DNA from: Roseimaritima ulvae
GTDB taxonomy: Bacteria > Planctomycetota > Planctomycetia > Pirellulales > Pirellulaceae
DNA length: 64,000 nt
Assembly (NCBI RefSeq): GCF_008065135.1
Contig: NZ_CP042914.1
Span: 7,359,404 to 7,423,403 of the forward strand
Direction: 5' to 3'
The position numbers and the translations under genes are program-made. The notes beneath the pieces are model-generated. The model did not search any database. It was not told where the DNA came from and was given only the letters and a program-made list of their open reading frames with translations. Positions 18,835-27,135 of the stretch are shown here, in pieces; position 1 is the first letter of the stretch, and each line of letters opens with the position of its first letter.

Positions 18835-19242
18835 CTGGGGATTCCTATTTGATGAAGGTAGCCCCTATTGTACATCACCCGCAGGCCGGTTTAGGAGCAT
18901 TCCCAAGGGGCGAAAAAGACGTGTTGTTCGCGTAGCAAACGTCCTGGGGGCCAGCGATTTATTAGTCATGGATTTCGGGAGACCGTTTGTGTCGATTGTG
19001 GAACTCTTGAGGCACGGAGTGCCGGTATAATCATTGCCGGGGGTGCCAACTCCCGGAACAAAATCAATTTAGTCGGTTAAGGCCCGGAGGGCCGATACAA
19101 CCCTACCAAGGCGCCGCACGAACCTTCGTTGTGCCGGCCCTTCAGGCCTCTAACTTTGGTTTGATGCAATGACCGGGGCTTAACAGCCCCGGCAGAGATT
19201 CTGCCGACCCTCCGGGCCTGATTCCTACGGAGTGCCAATGCG
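18835..19242. other. Intergenic region between divergent genes, with palindromic repeats
   Basis: The 408 bp hold no convincing gene. Visible elements are a GGCCCGGAGGGCC palindrome at about 19081, the hairpin CCGGGGCTTAACAGCCCCGG at about 19172, and GGGGGTGCCAACTCCCGG at about 19039, whose core GGGGTGCCAACTC also occurs near 1121. The promoters of the PSD1 operon and of signal peptidase I must lie here, but I cannot place them reliably. Confidence 0.5.
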
Positions 19243-20274
19243 ATGTTATCTACCACCATCCTTGTGACGCTATTTCTCGGTCTGATCTTCGCATCGATCG
19301 TGCTGTGGCTTTGGTTTCTGCGTTGGGGACTCCGCTGGGCAAAAGCAGAAAACGTGACCAGACGGCGACTAATCGAAGCCCTCGTTGGGGTAACGGTGCT
19401 GCAAATTGTCGCGGGACTACTATTCGGCTGGCTGTTAGCCGTTGTTGAAGCGCCGCCGATCGCGATTTCCGTGATGGAGATAGCGATCGTTGTACTGGTC
19501 CCCTGTCTGACGATCGCCCACCTATTTCAGCTTCGGTTCCTACGTGCTGTCCAAGCTTGGCTACCAACCATGGTTTCCACCGTACTGATGTCTGTGATCG
19601 CGTGGGGGATCGTGCGGCCTTTTCTATACGAGAGCTTCTTGATCCCCACCAATTCGATGGCTCCCACGATCGTTGGCACGCACGTGCGGGGCGTGTGTCC
19701 TGAATGTGGTGACCCCACGTTCGGTTCACCGATACCCGCCGAATATCGCTTTGGTAGCCAAGGGCCAACGCGGATGATCTGCACCAACTTTCATGTCAAT
19801 ACAGACGCCAGCGTCGCCCCTCAGACCGAATCGGGCGACCGAATTTTGGTGGCCAAATTTCACGCACCCCGACGCTGGGATTTGGTGGTCTTTAAATACC
19901 CAGAAGACCCTTCGGATTATTATGTCAAACGTCTGGTGGGCTTGCCCGGCGAAACCATTCACATCGAAGACGGGGCGGTTTTTGCGAACGGCGAACAGCT
20001 CACTCCTCCCGAATCCATTCGCAACCTGCATTACGAATCGGAAGCCCCAAACTGGCACTACGCGGGCTTATCGGGCACAAAAGATCGGCCCGCCAAGTTG
20101 GACGACGACGAGTACTTTGTGCTGGGTGATTTTTCCGAGCAGGCCAAAGACTCACGCTTTTGGCTCAAGCCGGCCCCAGGACACACCCATCCGTATGCGG
20201 TGCCAGCATCCTACATGACCGGTGTGGTCACCCACACTTTCTGGCCACCGCAGCGTTGGCAAGTCCATCGCTAA
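19243..20274 (+). CDS. lepB: Signal peptidase I with a Cys/His insertion
   Basis: Signal peptidase I (343 aa) cleaves signal peptides at the outer face of the cytoplasmic membrane. Three or four N-terminal transmembrane helices precede the catalytic domain. The nucleophile is S138 in IPTNSMAPTI, and the general base is K229 in YYVKRLVGLPGE. Box E is present as VLGDFSEQAKDSRFW. Between the Ser motif and the GDRILV strand there are about 55 extra residues containing C152-x2-C155 and C180-x3-H184, which could bind zinc. The ATG at 19243 is preceded by a GGAG at 19229. The gene is convergent with the ABC ATPase gene, ending 9 bp from it. Confidence 0.93.
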   Translation: MLSTTILVTLFLGLIFASIVLWLWFLRWGLRWAKAENVTRRRLIEALVGVTVLQIVAGLLFGWLLAVVEAPPIAISVMEIAIVVLVPCLTIAHLFQLRFLRAVQAWLPTMVSTVLMSVIAWGIVRPFLYESFLIPTNSMAPTIVGTHVRGVCPECGDPTFGSPIPAEYRFGSQGPTRMICTNFHVNTDASVAPQTESGDRILVAKFHAPRRWDLVVFKYPEDPSDYYVKRLVGLPGETIHIEDGAVFANGEQLTPPESIRNLHYESEAPNWHYAGLSGTKDRPAKLDDDEYFVLGDFSEQAKDSRFWLKPAPGHTHPYAVPASYMTGVVTHTFWPPQRWQVHR

Positions 20275-20283
20275 GCGAGCAGC

Positions 20284-21222
20284 CTACATCCGCTGCGAGG
20301 TGCCTTTGGTCAAGGCCATGAAGGCGGCTTCCAGATCCAACTCTTCTTCGCTGAATTGATTCAGCGCGATGTCGTTCTGAATCAGCATTGTCGGCAGGTC
20401 GCTGAACTGCTGCACGCCGGGTTTGAGAATCACTCGCAGGGAACTGTCGCCGCGTTCGACGCCTTGCACTTTTTCATGGCCGACAAGCAACGACTCCATC
20501 TTTTCCAAGTCCGTGATCTGTTCGGGATGGATCACCAACACGATGTGTTGACGCACACGACGTTTGACCTCTTCCACATCCGCGTTGACGTTTAACACGC
20601 CGCGGTCGATGATGCCCACCTTGTTACAGATGTCCGCCAACTCCGGTAGGATGTGACTGCTGACGATAATCGTTTTGCCCATCTGCCCCAGCCGCCGCAG
20701 CAGATTCCGCATTTCGATCCGGGCCCGCGGGTCGAGCCCCGACAGCGGTTCGTCCAGCAGCAACACCTGAGGATCATGCAATAGTGTACGGGCCAAGCCC
20801 AAACGTTGGGTTTGACCGCGAGAGAGAGTATTGGCAAAGGCGTCGCGTTTAAAATCCAGGTCGACGACTTCCAACATCTCGTCGACACGCTTGCGTCGCG
20901 CTTCGCCGTTGATGCGATAAGCCGACGCAAAGAACTGCAGGTACTCGACCACCGTCATGTCGTCATAGACGCCAAAGAAGTCGGGCATGTAGCCGACCAG
21001 TCGTCGAATCTCTTTGGGCTTGGTATGCACCGAATTGCCACACACGTAGGCTTCGCCCCAACTGGGCTCGAGCAACGTGGCGATGATCCGCATGGTGGTG
21101 GTTTTGCCGGCGCCATTGGGGCCGATAAAGCCGAACAGGTCGCCTTCAGCCAGGTCCAATTCGATGGCTTTGATGGCGAAGGATTCACCATACTTCTTAG
21201 TCAGATCGACGGTCTTAATCAC
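20284..21222 (-). CDS. ABC transporter ATP-binding protein (CcmA/GldA-like)
   Basis: The 312-aa ATPase energises an ABC exporter or membrane complex at the inner face of the cytoplasmic membrane. Walker A is GPNGAGKT, the signature is LSRGQTQRLGLAR (Arg in place of the usual second Gly), Walker B is VLLLDEPLSGLDPRARIE, and the H-loop is in VSSHILPELADIC. A C-terminal extension of about 90 residues follows, as in NatA/GldA-type proteins. The start is GTG at 21222. The gene begins 14 bp after the 755-aa membrane protein gene, which may encode its membrane partner. No classical six-helix permease is encoded nearby, so the transporter assignment is incomplete. Confidence 0.9.
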   Translation of the reverse strand: MIKTVDLTKKYGESFAIKAIELDLAEGDLFGFIGPNGAGKTTTMRIIATLLEPSWGEAYVCGNSVHTKPKEIRRLVGYMPDFFGVYDDMTVVEYLQFFASAYRINGEARRKRVDEMLEVVDLDFKRDAFANTLSRGQTQRLGLARTLLHDPQVLLLDEPLSGLDPRARIEMRNLLRRLGQMGKTIIVSSHILPELADICNKVGIIDRGVLNVNADVEEVKRRVRQHIVLVIHPEQITDLEKMESLLVGHEKVQGVERGDSSLRVILKPGVQQFSDLPTMLIQNDIALNQFSEEELDLEAAFMALTKGTSQRM

Positions 21223-21236
21223 GCTGCAAGATTCCT

Positions 21237-23504
21237 CTATTTCCCAGTTCGGACAACTTCCACGGGCAACAACACTCGCACCATACTGACCGTCTGCCCG
21301 CCGGTAGCATCCACCGCCACGGCGGTTCCGTCGGCTTGCTGCTGAGAGATCGCCAGGCTGGTGCTGGGCTGTTCCAGCTTGCCGATCAACAGGGCCCGGT
21401 CGTCCGTCAGAATTTCGCTTAAGTCGAGCCTTCGTAACGGTTCATTGCTCAGCCCCGTATACGATTCTCCGCCGGCGATATTGTAAAATGCCAACACTTC
21501 GCCGACCCGTTCGATATCGCTGTCGTCAGCTGGCTCCCAACGTTTACTGACCGTACTGTCATCGGTTTTCTTCCGACCGGTTAACAGCCAACGCAGCACC
21601 CGCGGTCGCAGATCTTCGACGCGAGAAATCGTCGCCCCGGCGCGAAACCGAGACGGCAACATGTAGACTTTGTCGCGATCCAAAATCATGCCGTCCAGCA
21701 CATCGACCGGCAACGGATTGACCAGGCTGCCCGCCAGTTCACGACGCCGCAAACGCTGCAAGCCCTGCTCGACGGGCGACCGGAAATCAAAACTCCAGGT
21801 CGCCGTAAACCCTTTGCTGGACCCCGATGCCAAGGGCGCTTGCTCGACCCGGCTGCCCAACAGGCGGTCGCTGCGATCGAGCACGATCTGATAGGCCGGC
21901 AACCGCTGGTCCTCCACGTTCACCTGGATACCGCCATAGGTGGAACCCGAGTAACCAAAGGGCGACAGCAAGGGCCCCGACAACCGCTCGCTGTCCACGG
22001 CCGGCTGAAAGCCTTCCGCGATGTCCAGCTGCATATCAAACCGGCCCGCCTGCGGGGAAAACAAATAATCCGTGCGAAAGCCTCGCCCCGTTTTGGTGAT
22101 CGCGTTGATATCCACGATTTCTATGTGGTTGGTCCGCGTTTGCTGGCCGTCATCACGCGTCGACCAATAAACCAAAAACACACTGCTGGCCAGGATCAAT
22201 AACGGAAAGGTCAGCCAACCGACCAACGGGCGTTTTAACCAGCGATTGACCAACAGGTAGTCCAAGGGACCGATGAAGAAGAACAATCCCACCAACGAAA
22301 ACGCCACTACCGAAAAGGGGATCCGAGCATCGCTGGGAAAGCGGTCCAGCGTGGCGCGCAGCTGACCGGCGATGTCCGTGTAATTGGCGTCGTGGGTGGC
22401 GCGGCCCGACGAAGGGTCTTGGTCTTCGGGAATCAATCCGGACATGACGCCCAGGATCAAGTCCGTACGACGCGGCCAATCGGCAAACGGGGCCTGGTCC
22501 AAGTCGGCGGCGATGGCCACCACCTGGCCCAAGCCGACACGGTATTGCATGGCCATCGCCATCGGTCGACGCTCGACAGTGCGTCCCACCAACAACGGTT
22601 GCCCCACATGAAATGGCAGGACCACGGCGTTGAAGTCTTCCAGCCGCTGTTGCGCGCTGGTGAATGCTTCGATCGGCGCAGGCTCCATCGGCAACGAAAG
22701 GGGTTCGGATTCAAAGGGGACCAAGCGGCGGATCAAAGACGACCGCTGATACGCCTCCGCGCCGCTGTCACCAATCGTGACCAGCACCGATCCGCCGCGT
22801 TGCACCCAGCCGACGATGGCGTCGATCACCGGCTCGCTCAGTTCCGCCAACATCGGCGAGGCCGTGGCCGTGATCACCAACGTATCGATCGATTCGTACC
22901 CGATCCAATGGTCCGGCAACCGCTGCGGATCCCGGATCACGGCGGTGGCCAAAGTCGCGTCGCGGCCCAGCATTTCGTTCCTGCCGATCTGGTCGATCCC
23001 CATCGGGTCGCCCAAGACCAGCACGCGACGTTGCTCCACCGCGATCGCTTGATCGGGAAAACGCGTTCGCTGCAGCACGTTGCCCGCCGCATCGCGGAGC
23101 AACAGGGGTGCCGATGTGGCACTGGGCACAACGTACCGCCACGGCGATTTGTACGAACCCGCTTGGGGGCCCTGGTCCCGATAGCGGACCCGCACGCCAT
23201 CCCCATCGATGGTTTCTAACTCCAGTTCACCCCACGGGTCCGTGGCGTCCTTTCCCGCCGCCCCCTCTTGCTGACCGGGCACGATCCGAACGCCCGTCCA
23301 TTGACCGACACGAAACTGCCCATCAAAGGCCCACTGCAGCGAATCGCTGGCTGGTTCCACCGGCGCTTGCGGCGCGGCCGGGGTTTGCGGTTCCGCAGAC
23401 GCTTGCGGCGCGGCCGCGGCAACACTGCTCAGCCCACACCACACCAATATAAAGATGGCATGAAGCGGGGCGAACGATGACAGGGAACGGGATGCGGAAT
23501 TCAC
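21237..23504 (-). CDS. Large exported membrane protein with a glutamine-amidotransferase-like region
   Basis: No named family is certain. The 755-aa product has an N-terminal signal segment (about residues 10-31), an Ala/Pro-rich linker, and a beta-rich domain. A Rossmann-like region (RRVLVLGDPMGI at about 158, then IDTLVITATASPMLAELSEP and GGSVLVTIGDSG) resembles the class-I amidotransferase-like domains seen in BatA-type membrane proteins. Two transmembrane helices lie at about 393-450, followed by a beta-rich C-terminal domain of about 300 residues. The start GTG at 23504 overlaps the stop of the MazG-like gene by 4 nt (GTGA), suggesting coupled translation. The ABC ATPase gene follows after 14 bp, so the two probably work together, perhaps as a GldG-like subunit with its ATPase; that is inference. 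Confidence 0.6.
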   Translation of the reverse strand: MNSASRSLSSFAPLHAIFILVWCGLSSVAAAAPQASAEPQTPAAPQAPVEPASDSLQWAFDGQFRVGQWTGVRIVPGQQEGAAGKDATDPWGELELETIDGDGVRVRYRDQGPQAGSYKSPWRYVVPSATSAPLLLRDAAGNVLQRTRFPDQAIAVEQRRVLVLGDPMGIDQIGRNEMLGRDATLATAVIRDPQRLPDHWIGYESIDTLVITATASPMLAELSEPVIDAIVGWVQRGGSVLVTIGDSGAEAYQRSSLIRRLVPFESEPLSLPMEPAPIEAFTSAQQRLEDFNAVVLPFHVGQPLLVGRTVERRPMAMAMQYRVGLGQVVAIAADLDQAPFADWPRRTDLILGVMSGLIPEDQDPSSGRATHDANYTDIAGQLRATLDRFPSDARIPFSVVAFSLVGLFFFIGPLDYLLVNRWLKRPLVGWLTFPLLILASSVFLVYWSTRDDGQQTRTNHIEIVDINAITKTGRGFRTDYLFSPQAGRFDMQLDIAEGFQPAVDSERLSGPLLSPFGYSGSTYGGIQVNVEDQRLPAYQIVLDRSDRLLGSRVEQAPLASGSSKGFTATWSFDFRSPVEQGLQRLRRRELAGSLVNPLPVDVLDGMILDRDKVYMLPSRFRAGATISRVEDLRPRVLRWLLTGRKKTDDSTVSKRWEPADDSDIERVGEVLAFYNIAGGESYTGLSNEPLRRLDLSEILTDDRALLIGKLEQPSTSLAISQQQADGTAVAVDATGGQTVSMVRVLLPVEVVRTGK

Positions 23505-23824
23505 GGCTTCTCTTCAGCGGGACAGGTGCAGGCCAAGCGTCCACAACCGGGACAACCATGGCCGTACTTCGCGATCAGGGCCGCCGACAGATCAACGCCT
23601 GCGACATTGGCGATCGTCGCCAACCAAGCGATCACGTCCGCGAATTCTTCCGCGAGGTTCTCTTTATCTGTACCGCGCAAAGCCGATGCGAGTTCGCCGA
23701 CTTCTTCCATAAACCACATAAACGTCCCGTCGACCCCCCGGGCAACGTCTTTGTCGAAATACATCGTGCGGATTTTCGCTTGCAAATCCGCAAACGAGAT
23801 GTCGGGCGGCGGAGTCGTTTCCAT
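23501..23824 (-). CDS. MazG-like nucleotide pyrophosphohydrolase with Cys-rich tail
   Basis: The 107-aa protein fits the all-alpha MazG/dUTPase-like fold that hydrolyses nucleoside triphosphates to monophosphates. The metal-binding pattern is visible as FMEEVGELASAL and NLAEEFADVIAWLATIA (E-x2-E and E-x2-D). After the helical core comes a tail, GCPGCGRLACTCPAEEKP, with four cysteines in C-x2-C-x4-C-x-C spacing that may bind a metal. I chose the ATG at 23824 because it precedes the conserved core directly; an upstream in-frame start at 23893 adds 23 unconserved residues. The gene is separated from the upstream gene by about 170 bp of repeat DNA but overlaps the next gene. Confidence 0.82.
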   Translation of the reverse strand: METTPPPDISFADLQAKIRTMYFDKDVARGVDGTFMWFMEEVGELASALRGTDKENLAEEFADVIAWLATIANVAGVDLSAALIAKYGHGCPGCGRLACTCPAEEKP

Positions 23825-23927
23825 AGCCAGTCGAGGGGGTCCGAAGGCGTTTGAGATAAATAGTGAGCCAAAATTGTAGCTGCCAGCCGGCAAATAGGGC
23901 AGCCTTGTAGGAAGGCTCGGATTTCCG

Positions 23928-24003
23928 TAGCTACGCTCGCCAGAGCGTGGGGACCGCGCCCGTCCACCGTCTGGCGTCCACCGTCTGGGGACGGTAGCTA
24001 CGG
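23928..24003. repeat. GTAGCTAC-bounded palindromic repeat
   Basis: The segment begins CCGTAGCTACGCTCGCCAGA and ends GGGGACGGTAGCTACGG, with CCACCGTCTGG twice in between. A related single copy is at 49056. The right arm supplies the TAG stop codon (23998-24000) of the neighbouring 438-aa gene. Confidence 0.7.
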
Positions 24004-25314
24004 GGATTCCACCAATATGGTGTCGAGCCAGATCGGACGGCTGCGGTCGCCTCCGGAAACACTGTCGGACCCCAGAATCAACAGCCCGCCGGCGTCCAGC
24101 GGAACATCAAACGACTGGACGCTTTTTTTGCCTGCCGACAGCGGTTCGGACTGCCAATGCGTCGTCACCTTTCCACCGGCGGCCGACTGAATCGTGAACT
24201 GACATGCCGCTTGCACAGCCCCCTCGTCCACCGCCGGGACCAACACCTTGCCCCGCAACCGCTGAGCACCGTCCACCCGAAACACCAATCGGCTGGTCGC
24301 AGCGACTTCGATCCCGTTGCTTCCGCCGACGGTCCATTGCCGCAGCGGCCGCGGTTGGCCAAACACCGGCACCGCGCGATATCGCAGCGGCTGCTCTGCC
24401 GCCAACAAGCCGGGTACCGGATCGCAGACCGCCAAACTCCGCAACCACTCGGTCTGCTTCACCGTCGCTTTCTTCTCTAACGCTTGACCGCAAGCCAAAT
24501 GCCAGCGACCCTGACCATCAACCTTGCGTACCCGCAACCGACTGCCATCGATGGCTCCCAGCCACACGTCTCCGGGCGATTCAGTGACCCGCTGCCGCAG
24601 CACCGGGCTGGGCACCACGACCCGCACCCGCCCCAGAGCAACGTCGACCGATCGCTCTGCCCATTCAAACCGTAGGCCCCTGCCCTGCCCTGCTCCGCCC
24701 TGCCCCGTATCGTCCAGAATGGCGCTGGCAGCAAACGCAGCGGCTTGCCAGGAGTCCAACCCCACGCGGCCGCGTCGCACCTCGCCGCCGACCATCACGA
24801 TCGCATCGTCGGCACCGTCGATCGCATGCAACTGTTCAGCGATCCGCTGCCACGCCGCGGCGTCCAATGGTCCGTTTAACTGAATCGCTTGAACGCGTTC
24901 CAAGGGGATGCTCACCCGGCACCAGTCATTGGCCACGCGACAACTCTGCTGATCCACCTCCAACCAGCGGGCGGCCAGCCGACTGCCATCGACCAACCAC
25001 ACCGAACGCGGTGTCTGAACCGGCACGAATTCGCTGGGGACAGTCGGACCGTACCGCAGCAATTGCTCCATCGGCAACGTCTGCGGCGCCGCGTCGTCCG
25101 GCGTCTGAATCGTCAGGGTTTGCCCGTCCCAGGCTGTCAGCGTTGCCCTTTGTTGCTTTCCATCGGCGTACACCACCACCGATTCATCGGCCAACGTTTG
25201 ATCGACCAACGCATCACCACCTGCCTGAGCATCTGCAACCCCGCACGCCAACGTCCAGCAAACCACGCCGGCGATACCACGCGTCAACAACAACCAGGAA
25301 TTCAAAGTGTTCAT
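23998..25314 (-). CDS. Exported protein with probable C-terminal NPCBM-like domain
   Basis: The 438-aa product has a signal peptide (LLLTRGIAGVVCWTLACGV, cleavage near ADAQA). The N-terminal part contains small beta units of the type seen in planctomycete exported proteins (VYADGKQQRATLTAWDGQTL, SVWLVDGSRLAARWLEV). The last 100 residues (from LVFRVDGAQRLRGKVLVPA, through VQSFDVPLDAGGLLILG, to RPIWLDTILVESP) fit the NPCBM carbohydrate-binding pattern, so surface glycan binding is plausible but unproven. It lies 28 bp downstream of the alpha/alpha-toroid gene and is probably co-transcribed with it. Its stop codon is formed by an adjacent repeat. Confidence 0.6.
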   Translation of the reverse strand: MNTLNSWLLLTRGIAGVVCWTLACGVADAQAGGDALVDQTLADESVVVYADGKQQRATLTAWDGQTLTIQTPDDAAPQTLPMEQLLRYGPTVPSEFVPVQTPRSVWLVDGSRLAARWLEVDQQSCRVANDWCRVSIPLERVQAIQLNGPLDAAAWQRIAEQLHAIDGADDAIVMVGGEVRRGRVGLDSWQAAAFAASAILDDTGQGGAGQGRGLRFEWAERSVDVALGRVRVVVPSPVLRQRVTESPGDVWLGAIDGSRLRVRKVDGQGRWHLACGQALEKKATVKQTEWLRSLAVCDPVPGLLAAEQPLRYRAVPVFGQPRPLRQWTVGGSNGIEVAATSRLVFRVDGAQRLRGKVLVPAVDEGAVQAACQFTIQSAAGGKVTTHWQSEPLSAGKKSVQSFDVPLDAGGLLILGSDSVSGGDRSRPIWLDTILVESP

Positions 25315-25342
25315 CAGGCAGCGGGGGAAGCAGACAATGGCG

Positions 25343-26422
25343 TTAACGCTGGAAAATCGGCAGCGAACTGCGGGGAGCGCTGAGGATCAAACAGGACATC
25401 GCCGTCGCATAGGTGCGGCCGACAAAATCATTCCAACCGCCGTCGTCGGCCTGAGCGTTCAACAAGACGTTTCGCAGGCCGCCGTACCAGCTACGGAATT
25501 CGTCGCCGCCCTTCTGCCAATACGCTTGGACCGAATAATAATGTGCGTAAAGAAAATAGTTGGTCTGCCGCGGCGACAGATTCGCGATGCGACGACGTTT
25601 CAAAAAGTTATACGCCAATTCGATTTCGGAACCTTCGTAGCGGCCCGCGTTCTGCAACGCCACGATGGCTCCGGCGGTCAGCGGAAAGCGGCTTTCACCG
25701 CCTTGCATCTGATACATAAACCCGCCATCAGGATTCTGCGAACGGCGGATGTAGTCGATCGCTTTGGTGATCACTTCCGCCGGCACATAGATCCCCGCAT
25801 TGCGTGCCGCTCGCAGCGCCATCACCTGACAGATCGTGACCGACAGATCGGCTTCGGTGGGCTGAGGCGTATAACGCCAGCCGCCTGAGGAATGCTGCGC
25901 GGCAAGAATAATTTCCACCGCCGCGCGCACTTTCGCCCCCAGGTCATCGCGTGGCGTGATGCCCAAGGCTTCGGCTAAGAACAGTGTGGCGAAGCCATGA
26001 CCGTACATCTCACCCCGGCTGACGGATTCGCGGCGGACAATAAAGCCGCTGTCCAGACTGGCCCCGGTGATGTAGCGGATGCAACGTTGCAGGGGTTCGC
26101 CAAATCGTCCGCGTCCCGGCAGATTGCCCGTCGCCAACATCGCCAAACCGCTCAGCGCCACCACGCCCACATTGCGTCCCATGCGATCGGGAAACGAACC
26201 CGTCGCGGCTTGCGTGGCCGTCAAGAACTGCAGCCCTCGAAAAATCGCTTGCCGCACTTCCAACGTAAACAGGTCGTCAGTGTCCGCCCAAGCCGCCAAG
26301 GGATCCGCGGCCGCCTGAGCCGCCTCCAAACGTCCGTCGGAGGACATCGCTGCGCACAGCATGGCGGATGTGGAACAGCCGCGTAGGAAGCGGCGGCGAT
26401 CAATTGGCTGCGCAACCATCAT
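25343..26422 (-). CDS. Tat-exported prenyltransferase/squalene-oxidase-repeat (alpha/alpha-toroid) protein
   Basis: The 359-aa protein begins with a Tat leader (RRRFLRGCSTSAMLCAAM). It then shows repeated helical pairs with the QW-like pattern of the terpene cyclase/prenyltransferase fold: GLQFLTATQAATGSFPDR, AAVEIILAAQHSSGGWRY, AIDYIRRSQNPDGGFMY and VLLNAQADDGGWNDF. The catalytic DxDD acid motif of squalene-hopene cyclases is not visible and the protein is about half their length, so terpene cyclisation is unlikely. Such proteins are widespread and uncharacterised in Planctomycetota. Its ATGATG start overlaps the stop of the Gln-rich gene by 4 nt, showing a coupled operon. Confidence 0.75.
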   Translation of the reverse strand: MMVAQPIDRRRFLRGCSTSAMLCAAMSSDGRLEAAQAAADPLAAWADTDDLFTLEVRQAIFRGLQFLTATQAATGSFPDRMGRNVGVVALSGLAMLATGNLPGRGRFGEPLQRCIRYITGASLDSGFIVRRESVSRGEMYGHGFATLFLAEALGITPRDDLGAKVRAAVEIILAAQHSSGGWRYTPQPTEADLSVTICQVMALRAARNAGIYVPAEVITKAIDYIRRSQNPDGGFMYQMQGGESRFPLTAGAIVALQNAGRYEGSEIELAYNFLKRRRIANLSPRQTNYFLYAHYYSVQAYWQKGGDEFRSWYGGLRNVLLNAQADDGGWNDFVGRTYATAMSCLILSAPRSSLPIFQR

Positions 26423-27135
26423 GGGGTCGTTCCGTCTTGGCTTAACTGCCGAAAATAGTCCGTGATCGCTTGTTGATATCGCGGGTGATACTCATCGGGC
26501 ATGGCCGCCTGCAACTGTTGGCGTACGCGATCGGGTAAATGCCCCCAAACCGATTGTTGCAAGCTGCGTTGCAGGGCGGCGGGATCCGTATTGGCTTCGC
26601 CCGTCAATGGATCCTCCGACGGCGAATCCCCGCCGCGTGGCGCAGGCTGCGGCTGTCCGCCCGATTCGTCTTGCTGATCGCCTTGGGGTTCGTCTTGCTG
26701 ATCGGGCGATGCCGCCTGCTCACTCTGCGATTGCTCGTCAGGCTGGGGCTGAGGGGGTTGTTGATCCGACGGCTGGGGCTGCTGAAGTTGTTGCAGCAGG
26801 GAATCGAGTGCATCGATCGCCGCCTGCTGAGCCGCCATGGCCGCCTTGACCGGTTCGTCGACTTGCTCCGCATCGCCGGAATCGTCGCGAGCCAGTTGTT
26901 GCTCCGCCTGCACCATGGCTTGATATGCAGTCGCCAGGGGTGAACCGTCGCCAGACTCAACAGCATCGCCGGGCGTCTGGGGCTCAGTCGCGATGCCCTC
27001 GAGCAGATCATCAAAGGGCGATTGCTCCGGTGGCTGGGCAAGCAACCGAGGCGACAGGCCCAGCAAGCAGACAATCGCCAACGAGACAGCAATCCCGCGT
27101 GGTGGAAGTGCCATGTTTTTCACACAACTATTCAT
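26419..27135 (-). CDS. Gln/Pro-rich exported protein of unknown function
   Basis: The 238-aa product has a signal-like hydrophobic segment (IAVSLAIVCLLGLSPRLLA, about residues 14-32). A helical stretch rich in Ala/Gln follows, then a low-complexity region of Gln, Pro, Asp and Glu (about 115-185), and a short conserved-looking C-terminus (SVWGHLPDRVRQQLQAAMPD, then YQQAITDYFRQLSQ) of the kind found at the end of similar planctomycete proteins. The start overlaps the stop of the DUF4175-like gene by 8 nt, and its own stop overlaps the next start by 4 nt. It is therefore the middle gene of a tightly coupled trio. Confidence 0.65.
   Translation of the reverse strand: MNSCVKNMALPPRGIAVSLAIVCLLGLSPRLLAQPPEQSPFDDLLEGIATEPQTPGDAVESGDGSPLATAYQAMVQAEQQLARDDSGDAEQVDEPVKAAMAAQQAAIDALDSLLQQLQQPQPSDQQPPQPQPDEQSQSEQAASPDQQDEPQGDQQDESGGQPQPAPRGGDSPSEDPLTGEANTDPAALQRSLQQSVWGHLPDRVRQQLQAAMPDEYHPRYQQAITDYFRQLSQDGTTP

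Noticed and set aside
18835-19242. tRNA or small RNA gene in the largest non-repeat gap
   Set aside because: I could not find a cloverleaf, T-loop (GGTTCGAATCC-like) or CCA end; only short palindromes are visible.
25343-26422. Squalene-hopene cyclase
   Set aside because: Repeats of the fold are present, but the catalytic DxDD motif is not seen and the protein is too short.
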